The notes beneath the pieces were generated by a model, which was not told where the DNA came from, searched no databases, and was given only the letters and a program-made list of their open reading frames with translations. A program made the translations under genes and the position numbers. Below are positions 13,426 through 23,858 of a stretch of DNA of 64,000 nucleotides, piece after piece. The stretch's first letter is position 1. Every line of letters begins with the position of its first letter. Origin of the DNA: Chiridota heheva (taxonomy: Eukaryota > Echinodermata > Holothuroidea > Apodida > Chiridotidae); assembly GCA_020152595.1 (NCBI GenBank), contig JAIGNY010003223.1, positions 706,001 through 770,000 on the forward strand, written 5' to 3'.

Positions 13426-14490
13426 ACAGTTGGGATCGTAAACTCGTGCTGTACGAAGAGTAAGCTTCATAAGAGATTTATCAAACACCCTACAGCAGAA
13501 AATAAAGATGATTTTATCAAACTTAAAAACAAACTAACATCTGTCACACAACTTGCTAAGAAAAAATGTTATCAAGAAAAAATGAGGCGATCAGTGTATT
13601 CTATTCTGGTAATAAAACTTTTCCCTTCTATACCTACTGTATTAAACAATAGTAATGATTTTTCGATAATAATATTACCAGATTACAAAGCCTATCTGCC
13701 TGTAGATATCTGCAATACATTTGATAGTTATTTGATAAATATTGGACCTCAACTTATTGCCAACATTACTGATGATAATCTCTGTGATCCCTTAGACAGT
13801 TGGAATATTTGTCGAATTTCGTAAATTCATCATTATGTTGTCATTCTAAGCTAAATAATTCAAGTCCGGGACTTGATAAAATTTCTTCAAAAATAGTTAA
13901 GAGTGTTTTTTGTTTCATCTCCAAACCACTCACACACATTTGCAACTCTTCTTTTAGCAGTTTAGTAAATGTATTGTTCCCTCAAATCTTAAACTCGCTC
14001 GTTTTCAAAAGCGGTGAATTGTGAAAAAGACGTATAGCAGCTAAATAAAGACTTATTTCAGTTTTGTCCTGCTTCTCTAAAGTATTGGAAAAGCTTGTTT
14101 TTGATAGGTTGTACTTCTGTTTTAAAAAATCATTCAAACTTATTTAAAGGACAATTTGGTTTTAGACACTTAGACCCCAACATAATACCTCACATGCCAT
14201 TTTAAACCTTATTAATTTTGTAATAGAATGTTCTGAAAACAGACGTCTTGCAGCAGGTCTATTTTTGGATCTGTCAGTCTGTCCAAAGCGTTTGATACAT
14301 TAGATCATCCTGTTTTACCTTCTTCTTTTTTTTAAATTGGATTCGTACGGTGTCCGTGATATTTCAAATGCTTGGTCTGTAAATTATCTTCCTGACAGGT
14401 ATCAGTATGTTTCTATTAATAATCAGAATTTTCTATAAGTTTAAAAGATACGGAGTTCCGCAAGCTAGCAAGGCTCAATACTAGGCTGAT
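13426..14490 (+). pseudogene. Jockey/CR1-like LINE reverse transcriptase relic, 5' part of RT
   Basis: The + strand carries a decayed non-LTR reverse transcriptase. The pre-RT linker reads ...SKLHKRFIKHPTAENK...KKKCYQEKM (about 13447-13575). After internal loss the RT proper resumes with SSPGLDKISSKIVKS (13860-13905) and fragments of the 'YRPISVLP...KVLEKLVF' segment (14055-14110). A 'LFLDLSKAFDT'-type motif carrying the catalytic Asp can be traced across frames at 14260-14300, and the GVPQ...GSILG step lies at 14450-14490. At least four frame changes and several stops are needed. The reading ends abruptly at about 14490 and RT sequence resumes near 15600. Confidence 0.8.
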
Positions 14491-15600
14491 AGGACAGGGT
14501 CGTGTAAACAGGAATTTTTCAATAGGCGGGAGAGGGGGAGGAGGGGGAAAGTGGGGTTACAGCTGAACGAATTTTAAAGAAAAAACGTTCCTTTGCAAAT
14601 TTATGTGCGAAACTGCCCTGTTGCCACCCCCACCTCGCCCCTCCCCACCTCGCCCCTCCCCACCTAAGCAACTGCCCCTGTTATCCCCGCTGGCTACGGC
14701 CATGGTCCAAGGGAACGCACAAAAAGCAATGATTAGCCTCTTAGGGGGAAGAAATACCCTTCTTGCACCTATTGCGAACCGCCATTGATCACGTAGGAGC
14801 ATAGGCAAGATTTGCCACCTGAAATAGGTGTGTGTGGGGGGGGAGTTAATATAGTGCAGGTACTGGGTTCTTTGATCTTAGCCTATATAAAGAGTTTGAC
14901 AAAACTATATGATTAAGAAGGGTCCCATTATCATAACTTTGGCCAGATAAGCTATTACTCAGTTCCAATTTTGTTTTACGAAGAACCTTCAAATTTGGTG
15001 GAGATTGACAGTTTATTTGTAAAAATGTGCCTCACTTTTATAGTCATACTCATATGCGTAAAAAATCCGGAAAACTCATGGGTCTTTTGTCCCGAAAATA
15101 AGCCTACCTGATCACAAAATGGCAACGTGCAATGATAGAATATCAAAGAATATCTAACAAAGTAATAAATAACTCTCATACCGCTTGCTGTAGCCATCGG
15201 TACTCTGTTATATGCCGTGGTGAAAAGGGACTACACTCAAATTTCGCGCGCGCCTCGGTGAACAAGGTAGCAAACAGCTTTGCACGCTCTGTGCGTATGG
15301 TTGTTCCGCGACTGACAACTTCTCCGCGATTGACAATTTGCGACTGTTTAATAGAAATTCTATATGATTTCTTGTGAAATTTCACGGTTAAATGTGATCT
15401 ATACTACATTTAATCTTTAGGGTCACACCTCGCGCGTGTGAACATTATTCATATTACCTACTCACTTCCTAACTAAGGCCTACATAAAGGGACAGTTAAC
15501 ATGAACATGGTTGGAAGTAAGTAGGACCACTACTATTTTTTGTTTATGTAGTTTAAATTAATTCTTTATGTTGATACTAATATGCAAATAACCTCCTAAT
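14490..15600. other. ~1.1-kb sequence splitting the LINE relic
   Basis: This block separates two parts of the reverse transcriptase that should be adjacent. It starts with G-rich sequence (14525-14560) and a C-rich stretch (14625-14670), then a CpG-containing part at 15240-15340. I found no transposase, no clear terminal repeats and no convincing exon, so whether it is an insertion or scrambled sequence is open. Confidence 0.4.
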
Positions 15601-15960
15601 TATTATCAATGAAATGATTATTGAGATGGATAAAATAGTTAAAAGGTTTTAGTCTTAATGCTAAAAAATCCGTTCTAATACTTTTTTCACACCCAAAATA
15701 AAAATTGTTGATATTCTCAGTAATAATCTTGTTATCAACGGAACTTCTATTCCGTTTTCACACTCTACTGCTCTACCAATTTTCTTGAGGTTGAAATTGA
15801 TGGGTTCCACATGGGTTCCACAAATAAATAATGTATTGTGTAAAATTTCTAAAGGTATTGGTATTTTATGCAAAATTCCTTATCAATCTCTTTTCATTGT
15901 TTTCTTCAACATTTTGCTATCATTGGACTGCTGGATGTGACTCCACTGAATACATTTTCA
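15600..15960 (+). pseudogene. LINE reverse transcriptase relic, thumb region
   Basis: Readable with frame changes: LNAKKSVLILF (15655-15688), NNLVINGTSIP (about 15723-15755), and ISKGIGILCKIPYQSL (about 15845-15895). These are the post-YxDD palm/thumb segments of Jockey/CR1 reverse transcriptases. In an intact element they follow the GVPQGSILG segment that ends at 14490, so both pieces probably come from one copy. The YxDD box itself is not found. Confidence 0.72.
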
Positions 15961-16189
15961 TAATTTGTTTCTTTGATGAGTCATGGACTAATCGCGTGCG
16001 TGACGATCTTACGAAGATAAGTTGTTTGTTTCCTATAAATCTGAATTGTTATGGTGCTTCATGTTTTCTTGTTATTCTTGTGGGTATACAAACACCCATT
16101 GATAATCTGTTTATACTTTATATGAAAGTGCCGCACTTTTTATAACATTACTAGATTTCCGGTTGAATGCACTTTTTATGAAAGACTAA

Positions 16190-17105
16190 AGTGGTAAGTG
16201 GTGAAGAAAGCATTTAAAAACATTATTCCGCTACAGAGATATTTAATAACGTTATCAATTGTCAAGTTTTTATGTAAACTTTAATTTTTCCTGCCATTTT
16301 GGGGCTTAAATGAATATGCCAACAGGCCAAGAAAGTAGTAAAGCTGAATCTACTAGGGGTAATTCTAATATAACACCTGAACAAAGTTAAGGTAATTCAA
16401 TTAGTACAAGGTACACACAATTTTCTTTAAAATATATTAGCAATTGCTATAGAAAGTAAGGATGAGGTACCAACCTTCTACAATAGACATAGTCCAGTCA
16501 TTTGAGATAAGCCAGAACTTAAACTTGAATATCTTCTCAACCAGTCCAGTCCACGCTCCCGATCGGGAGATCTTCCGATTAGGAGATCGAGACATGCGCA
16601 GTGACCATAATTGAACTTGTTGCTAATAAATTTTTTTGCTTATAAATTCTGTAATTCTAAAGTTATATACTTTGAAAAATATATTGGAATCAATATTTCT
16701 GAATAATTTGAGCTTTTGCTGGTAATCAAATGTTAAAATCTGCTCTTCAAAAAATATTGAAATTGATTTTTAGAGTTTACGTTAAATTTTCCTGGTGAAA
16801 GTCAAATTTGCGCTTGAGAAAATGGAGAAAATAATCTCATCGTTTTTGTTACACAAATAGAATTTGAATATATTGATGCATTTTCCTACCTTTGACGTAA
16901 ACCTATTTTACCGTTATGTATTTCTTTACAAAGGTTTGAATTTAGAAAGATGCATTGTGAGTTATAATGACAAGAAATCTCTCCATTAGGAGATCTCCCG
17001 ATCGAGAGCGTACACCAGACTGTTAGGGAGTAATAAGATATTGAAGTAGTTTCTTCACTATTTCCTCTTTGAGGTGAGATAAACTTGCGTGACCACTGAA
17101 ACAAT
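16190..17105. mobile_element. fold-back repeat family W, copy 1, interrupted by another element
   Basis: The segment from about 16210 (ATTCCGCTACAGAGATATTTAA) with TTTTTCCTGCCATTTTGGGG at 16290-16310 matches the copies at 52011-52488 and 60185-60745. Its inverted inner arm (CTTAAACTTGAATATCTTCTC at 16520) is followed by the 16542-17022 element. The W right end resumes after it (AGATAAACTTGCGTGACCAC near 17078). No coding capacity. Confidence 0.6.
16542..17022. mobile_element. 481-bp miniature inverted-repeat element
   Basis: The ends are inverted repeats of about 35 bp: left CAGTCCAGTCCACGCTCCCG then ATCGGGAGATCT; right (reverse complement) CAGTCTGGTGTACGCTCTCG then ATCGGGAGATCT. The interior is AT-rich and non-coding. 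I cannot identify a clear target duplication. It appears nested in a copy of family W. Confidence 0.72.
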
Positions 17106-17119
17106 CATTTGATTTTAAT

Positions 17120-18500
17120 CAAGTTTTAAATAAGTATAGACAACATGCAATTAACTTACCGTCTACTGGTTTATCACAGAGTGAAACAACACCTTTCGGA
17201 AAGAATTTTTTTCTGGTGAGCCAATTGATGGTACAAATGACATTGGTAGACAGTTGAAACATAGCTGGTGCCACCAGGTAGGGAGGGAGAGGGGAGGAAA
17301 GGGGGTGGAGAAAGATCTTAGACGTATAAGATAATTTTATTTTATTGTTACAAATTTCCAACCAGAGATATATCTTTATATACATGAATGCAATTTTGCA
17401 TGAAAATTACAAACTGGTTGTGGAGACTATGGAAAGTTACCACTTACCAAATATGATATACTAAAAAAAAGTATACACATGAGAAGAAATGAGAATATGC
17501 TGAGCATACTGGCCAGAGCCTACCCACACTAGGTTAGAGTAGAGGTCAAAAACCGTTTACACCCCCCCTCCCTCCACACACACACACACACACACACACA
17601 CAACACGCATGATTACATAATAATCCTATCTTATTTTTATTGATTGATTGAAGACCATTTATCGTGATTAAAATGTGGTGGCGTTCATTTCAGTGATTCC
17701 AAAACGATCATTGATTGGCTAAGCGTATACGTGCTCAACGGACTATTGCAATTCGACTAATCAAAATACATTATTTTAATTATTTTTACCTGAGCGTTAC
17801 ACACGATAACTGGTCATTACTAGCACTTTAATATCACTAGTCTCTTGCGTTTTTATAGGCTGCCTTACAATGTGAGCCAAAAAACACTGTAGCATTGTAA
17901 GAAAGTTTATACAGCTATAAGTCTTTCCCCAAAACATAACCAGACAACAGCTTACTGTTATTGCTGTTTCTGTTCTTGCTGTATGAATCTGTCCTCAGAA
18001 CACGACCCAGTCGGCAGAATTACAGTTATCATCACTTATCTGAAAATACAAAAGCTAAAAAATGTAAATAATGAAATATTCACATGAAAGCAATTAAATA
18101 AAATTTTACAAAATCATAAATCAATAGCAATAGCAAATAGTTGTCACTATACCCGATCTTATGACCCCCCCCCTAATATTTTATACGCTCCGCTTTCCCC
18201 GAATACTTATGTGTACTCCAAGGTTACATGCTAAACTAAACTTTAGAAGTTGGATGTATGCTGTCATAGTTGTTCTTTTTTAATAGATAACATTTCAAAA
18301 TCGTTGTCACTTATCCTTGCGTCTTTCTATGATAATATATATTTTCTCACCAATATTTCCATGTTTTTACTTGTTTTTAATTTCAGTTATATGTTTATAG
18401 ATTCACCAATAGCATTATAGTCTGCTATCGTCCTTAAACTGTTTTAAAAGACAAGCAAATTCACCATCATTGAACTAAAGGAAGGGAGGACGGTTCCGGC
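17120..18500. other. no gene recognised; (CA)n at 17573-17602
   Basis: Non-coding intergenic sequence. A short CA/C-rich microsatellite lies at 17560-17605. I see no exon or RNA gene. Confidence 0.5.
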
Positions 18501-18501
18501 C

Positions 18502-18624
18502 TTGCATACACCAGTATACAGCTGGCCTTGCCTATACTAGTATACAGCTGGCTTTGCATATACCAGTATACACCTGGCTTTGCATACACCAGTATACAGC
18601 TGGCCTTGCATATACCAGTATAAT
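18502..18624. repeat. 26-bp minisatellite
   Basis: Nearly five tandem copies of a 26-bp unit containing CATACACCAGTATACAGCTG. The unit holds the palindromic core CCAGTATACAGCTGG (imperfect), so single strands could fold into hairpins. Confidence 0.85.
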
Positions 18625-18740
18625 GAAAGAATTATAAAGAAAACTAAAACCATTTTGAGCTGTTTTCCTGTTCATACATCACAGTTTTTAAACATATTAA
18701 AAGCAATTCAAACTATTATTTAAAAATCAAAGACTATAAA

Positions 18741-19764
18741 TAATGGCGTGTCTAATAAGGGGCTATTGGGGGCTTAACCCACCTAAGCTCCCAATTTTTA
18801 TTTTTTTTCTCCGTCAAAGTCATAAATATAATTTACTGAAATATCAAATGAACCATGTGCGAAGTTGGCATTTTTTTGTAATGACTGACAGGTCAACTGA
18901 GTTATCGTTAATTTTAGACCAAACTTTAACATTTTGCACCAAAAAATTTTCCATTTTGGACAAACAATTTTTAATATTGAACCCAAAATCTTCAATTTTG
19001 ATCCCAAAATCTTCACTTTTGGATGAGAAATCTTCAGGCTTCTATAAAAAAAATCTTCAATTTCGGAAAGAAAAAAACAACTTATAGTTTGAAACAAAAT
19101 CTACAACAAAGAACCAAAACCCAGATGGGGAGGTGAAGTTCTTATAATATCAGGGCCATGCGCGCGCATGCACCCAATAATACATTTTAAAACTGAAGCA
19201 TTATGATTCTAACATGTTTAAAGTAAGTCACTTTTTCACCCACGGAAAAAAATGGGAAATTTACTACTTGAATTTTCAGAAAGTTTTCTTCTTTTTCAGG
19301 AAATTGTCTATATTTTCAGGAATTTTTTCAAGTTCCGCGAAATTTTCATAAATTTAAAGGAAATGTTCGTCAATTTTTGGGAAATCTCTTTCATTTTAGG
19401 AAAATTTTATAAAATCTTCTTCAATTTCTGGGATCATAATTTTCTTCAATTTCCAGGAATTTTTTTCACTTTCCAGGAAATTTCTTCACTTTCCAGGAAA
19501 TCACTGTCACTTTCGAGAAATTTTCAGGAACTGTTGCCAAAATCTAACAAAATTTCCATTTTTACGTATTTTCTTTCAATTTTATGTTTTTTAACATAAT
19601 TTCACAATTTGTCATCAAAATAAAGCACGCATGCAAGTGGGAAATAGAAAACCTTTCCGTGACCTAACTTCCTACGCCTATTTGCCTATGTCCTCTCTTA
19701 TCTTAATTGGCCCTCGATGTCTTTTTAGAGCCTTCTCAAAAACGAAAAGCTAGACACGCCCCTG
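18741..19764. mobile_element. hAT-like non-autonomous element, family 1 copy B
   Basis: Left end TAATGGCGTGTCTA and right end TAGACACGCCCCTG form an inverted repeat, as in the copy at 10604-11150. The shared 3' sequence is AAAAACGAAAAGCTAGACACG-like. The interior is a long cryptic repeat of AATTTTCAGGAAATTTTCTT-like phrases (18900-19610). Flanking octamers ACTATAAA and ACTCATAA are only loosely alike, as expected for an old insertion. Confidence 0.72.
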
Positions 19765-19859
19765 ACTCATAATTTAATGCTCATTCTGGTACGTGGGACT
19801 TGTGTATCTGTCCATGGGCCTTTAACGTCTCAAACCCTTTTTTTTAATGAAATGAATAA

Positions 19860-20110
19860 TGCATTATGTGTGTTTTTGTCATAATCAGATCAAATAACAT
19901 TTGAATGCACATTTTTGTTATAATATGCGTATTGCATGTTTTCGTCATAATGTGACATGCAAAATGCAGGTTTTTGTCATAATGAGATCAAATGGCATTT
20001 AAATAATGTATGTTTTCGTCGTAATATAACATGTAATATAAATTACGCACGTTTTTGTCATAATATGACTATAGCTGGTATGTATGTTTTCGTCAAAAAA
20101 GGAGTCACTG
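19860..20110. repeat. degenerate ~35-bp tandem repeat with TTTTCGTCATAAT core
   Basis: About seven diverged units carry GTTTTTGTCATAAT or GTTTTCGTCATAAT at 30-37 bp spacing. A shorter homologous block lies at 52500-52670, also just upstream of an SLC22 exon 2, and so supports a segmental duplication. Confidence 0.75.
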
Positions 20111-20287
20111 CTCGGCGCCTCATCATTTATATTCATCATTTGTATGACTCAAGTCACGTAATATGCCTATAAATTGATTCCCATTTTCTTAGTATTCGGC
20201 CGTTTTATGCGCAGGCATAAAAAAATGACATGTCTGACATCAATATCTCAAAGATTTAAATCGTTTTCTTTTAAAGCTAGTCTACAG

Positions 20288-20405
20288 GTATTTTTAGGAG
20301 GAACAACAGATCACTGGTGCGCTGTCTCTCATTGGAGTAGCAGCAGTTCCGCGATTAACAACCTCAGCAGCTCTGAGTGCGCAGGACTGAAGAAAGATTT
20401 GTCCA
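20288..20405 (+). pseudogene. SLC22-like exon 2, truncated duplicate
   Basis: After an acceptor (TCTACAG at 20281-20287) the frame reads VFLGGTTDHWCAVSHW and SECAGLKKDLS, nearly identical to exon 2 of the gene at 53953-54237. Homology stops near 20405 and runs into low-complexity A/G-rich sequence, so over half of the extracellular-loop exon, including the later cysteines and the GWTYD segment, is missing, with no donor site. The upstream intron is also similar to that at 53800-53952. No matching exon 1 is seen upstream. I interpret it as a dead, partial gene duplicate. Confidence 0.85.
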
Positions 20406-20409
20406 TTAC

Positions 20410-21340
20410 TATCATTATTTTAAAAAAAATTGGGGGGGGGGAGATGGCATTTCCCCTGGTTCCCCCTCCCAATATAAATAAGCCACAACCCCCACCCCAC
20501 CCCTGTATTTCATTGGGAACAGTTACAATTGTATTTCTCTGAAGGATTTTTCTGTATTTGACAAATTTGTTGACATTTCATATGCGGTACCAAGTGTCAC
20601 TGAAGGATACCAAGTTTGGCAACGTCAACATGATTACTGATACTTTGAACCATTTTTGAGTACCTTTTTACAAAGAATTTCTACAGGAATCAACAAAGTA
20701 AGTTTCTACAGGATTCAGTATATCCTGAATAAATATAAGTATTTTCAAGGCTTCCAATGGCTAAGTAAGGCTCATAAACTGAAAATTTCAAGCCTGCGAT
20801 AATAAATGAGGTAAATTGGCTTTTTTTATTGAAATATTGTTGTAAACATTTTCTTTTGAAATTATATTAGTTTTGTGCATCATAGAAAGGAACAATGCAT
20901 GTTTATTGGAAAGTATAGTGCCAAATCCTATCTGATAGTTCATTGGCAAAATCAGAGGTCAATGTTTAGGTCAAAAAGGTCAACAAAATTAAAATTGACG
21001 TATGCATATTTTTCTTGCTTAAAAAAAATCAAGAGTATTATCAAATGAAAAATCCTTCTTTCAACAATTCATAAATTCTATCAATAATTGTTTTCTAATT
21101 AGCCACAAGAAAGCAAAATATCACAAAGATAGCAGTTTTAGGACATCTAATAATCTTAATTATCGACCTCATTTGCATAAATTTGCATACTCCATCAAAG
21201 AAATATGGAAACGAACGTAAAGTCCAAAGTCTTAGCTTTCATATAACATAAACTTCTTACAGTAGAAAATGAAGATAAATTTGTAAAAAAAACCCTCTTT
21301 CCAAAAAGTTCCCTATAATAACACTTGTAATCTCAAATGC
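20410..21340. other. no gene recognised (remnant intron of SLC22 duplicate)
   Basis: A G-run and C-rich stretch at 20430-20500 is followed by AT-rich sequence with no coding or repeat signature. By position it belongs to intron 2 of the duplicated SLC22 locus. Confidence 0.45.
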
Positions 21341-21353
21341 TCTGGGTTGTCTA

Positions 21354-21650
21354 CTAATTGTGGTGTAGCGGTTATCATACCTGTCTACAGACCACGAGGC
21401 CCTGGGTTCAAGCCTGGGTTGGGTAGACACGCCAGTGCAACACAACTGGCTATCAAAGGCCGTGGACATTGACTTGGCTGTCGATGTTATGTCTGTCCGT
21501 ACGTCGTACCTGTGTTCTCGTCCGGGTCGTATTAAGCGTTTCGTGATAGCATTGCTACTATCATAACCGAATACGCAGGCGACGACCCCGTCATTGTAAT
21601 TGTGTGTTCACTCGTCGTCGCCAAATGCTCTGGTAGAGTAAGGGTTAACT
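21354..21650 (+). mobile_element. tRNA-derived SINE
   Basis: A box TGGTGTAGCGG at 21361 and B-box-like GGTTCAAGCCT at 21405 are 44 bp apart, the spacing of a tRNA-type RNA polymerase III promoter. The ~75-bp tRNA-like head is followed by a CpG-bearing unrelated body (21440-21620). The end carries TGGTAGAGTAAGGGTTAA, which also forms the end of the TTAA miniature element at 39065. The 3' limit is uncertain. Confidence 0.65.
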
Positions 21651-22177
21651 ACTGACCCAATAGTCAGATAATAGGAATCTGGCGACGTTGTCAGTCCCAT
21701 GCATGTACGAGAAAATGTGATCCCATTCAGTGTAAAGTGCCCCTTTCTTGAAATAAAGTGCCCCATTTAATTTAGTTTGTTATCTACAGACAGTTGCGGA
21801 CATAAGCAAATGGCTTGGGAAGTGCCTCTTAAGAGGTCGTGCCCCCATTTTGCGTTAGCTTTCTGCACTCCTGTTGGGAGGAGGAGGGGTCGAACCCCCC
21901 TGGCAGAAATGACAATAAAAAGTCCTGAATTTTGTTAATAGGTCCAGATTTTTAAGCAATGACTTTTTTTAAACTCTTCATTAAAATTTAGTATGCAGTT
22001 AAAAGACAGCCTGCTATTTTGACAAAATTAAAGAATTACGCCATCGGCATAATGTTTGGTTCTATGACTCTCCCAATTTTAAAGGCTGGCTACACCCTGC
22101 AGGTCTCCTTTGTCGTAAGGTATTAGTAGCCCTACCTACTGCTTGCCTGCCAAATTATATTTCCATTTTTCGTACAG

Positions 22178-22281
22178 TTTGACCTTGTCTGCGATCGAAA
22201 GATGTTTGCAAACTTGGCACAATCTGCTTCGCTTGCTAGGATTTTAGTTGGAGCTATCTTTTATGAAACCTTGTGTGATGT
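22178..22281 (+). pseudogene. SLC22-like exon 3, duplicate copy
   Basis: A 104-nt exon with acceptor GTACAG (22172-22177) and donor GTAAGT (22282) matches the 104-nt exon at 59297-59400 in length and phase. It encodes FDLVCDRKMF... and ...ETLCDV of membrane segment 2. Differences include Gly to Arg within the membrane segment (LARILVG against FAGILVG) and Gly to Glu in YETL. Flanking introns also match those around 59297. No exon 4 follows within the window, so the copy looks non-functional. Confidence 0.85.
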
Positions 22282-22453
22282 GTAAGTGTGTTTCTTTGTC
22301 CGTCTGTGCATGATTTTCATGTATCGCTTCACCTTCTGTGAAAGTCGCCTTTATACGTTGGCATCGTGCCAAGTCACCTTTAAACAGTATGTGCGGGTAT
22401 CGCGTCACCTTCAGACAGAAGTTTGGGCATCGTGCCAAACGATATAAATTAGT

Positions 22454-23791
22454 ATGAATTCTTTTGAATTGCATCACTCTATCTTTCGATCTCGAGAAAA
22501 CAACATGGTCCAACGCATGGTGGATTTGTTCGATCAAGGCCGGATGCTAGAAACAAGCAACACTCATGGACAAAGTTACTTTTTTAATCATTGGACAGGT
22601 CAAAAACGTTGGGAATTGCCGAAAGGGTTTGAAGACTCGATGGATTGGGAAGCACAAATCAATACGGAGGAATGGGATATCGAGGATTGGGATGCACAAA
22701 TTGACACAGAGGAATGGGATATCAATTCCCAGGATTTTGAACTGGGGGAGATGATCGAGAGAGGAGGAAATAATTTAACCGATGATTTCAATACGTTTGT
22801 GAATTAATTAATTGCCGAAAACATACCAATTCCTGATGAACAATTATTACAATTACCTATCGTTCGTGAGTTTTTACCGCTCGTTGATGAATTAGAAAGA
22901 CCCGATCAAGTCGGGGGAGCAGACGAGGCTATGGATGTCGATCAGGACGTTGAAATAGTTACCGTCGAGAGTTGCTATCGTATCGTGGAGACCCGAAGAC
23001 GCTATATTCCCAGATATAAGTCAGAGGCAAATGAACACGTTGTGCGCTTTGACGGGGAAAGAATTGGTCGGCTTGCCAACCAACAAGAGGACGTCGTTAA
23101 CGTATCACATGCTGTTTTCGAAAGTCTCATTGAAGGACGAGTAGAAGATTTTGCTGCTCAAGATCGTGTGGGGTTTGAGATTCATTCACCCAATCCAGAG
23201 TATCCGATATGGGTGCAACTCATGCGTAGAGATCAAATGAGCGTACAGCGACTTCTAACCGCCATTTTTCGACTTTTGCAAGCAAAGACTGCTTTCGTGC
23301 TCGACGGAGACGAAATCAGAGTGATTCACATCAAGATGCCTCAAGGAAGTGGCCGTACCAACATAAAAGACTGGACCTTGAAAAAACGCTCTATCATCAG
23401 TATCACAAACAAAGATCACCTCTGTCTAGCCCGAGCTCTAGTGACCGCCAAAGCTCGCATCGACAAAGAGAACGATAACGCCGTCAACTGGGAAAACATT
23501 CGTCACGGTTTTGATGAGCAAACGAGACTCGCAAGAGAGTTACACGAACGAGCCGGCATTGCTTTGGCTCCTTGTGAATTGGAAGAAGTAGAGCATTTTC
23601 AAGCCGTGTTACCCAATTACCAAGTGAATGTCGTTACTTCAAACCCACACGACTTGTTTCTATTCAGGGGACATCCTCGTACAAAAAAAAAACTTCATCT
23701 TTTCTACCATGATAATCATTTGATGTTGTCACCTCACTTCCTGGACTACTGGATACCCATTACTTCTGTGACATTAAGAAAAAGGGTATGA
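22454..23791 (+). pseudogene. N-terminal region of PolB-associated ORF, interrupted
   Basis: From ATG 22454, 117 codons are open and end at TAA 22805-22807. The same frame then stays open through 22808-23791, so one stop codon splits a longer frame. The first part carries a WW-like segment (GQSYFFNHWTGQKRWELP, second Trp kept, first Trp not evident) and two tandem acidic units around TEEWDI. The later part (residues from about 300) holds the conserved NKDHLCLARA and IRHG...LARELHERAG regions that precede the zinc fingers in long animal Polinton/adintovirus-type polymerases (family knowledge). The polymerase reading continues in other frames after about 23750. Codon use is more GC-rich than the surroundings, consistent with transfer. 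Confidence 0.72.
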
Positions 23792-23858
23792 AGTCTTTGA
23801 CCATAATTGTTGTCATAAGGTTTGCGAATGTTGCTTCGATGCAACAAAAGAGGAATGC

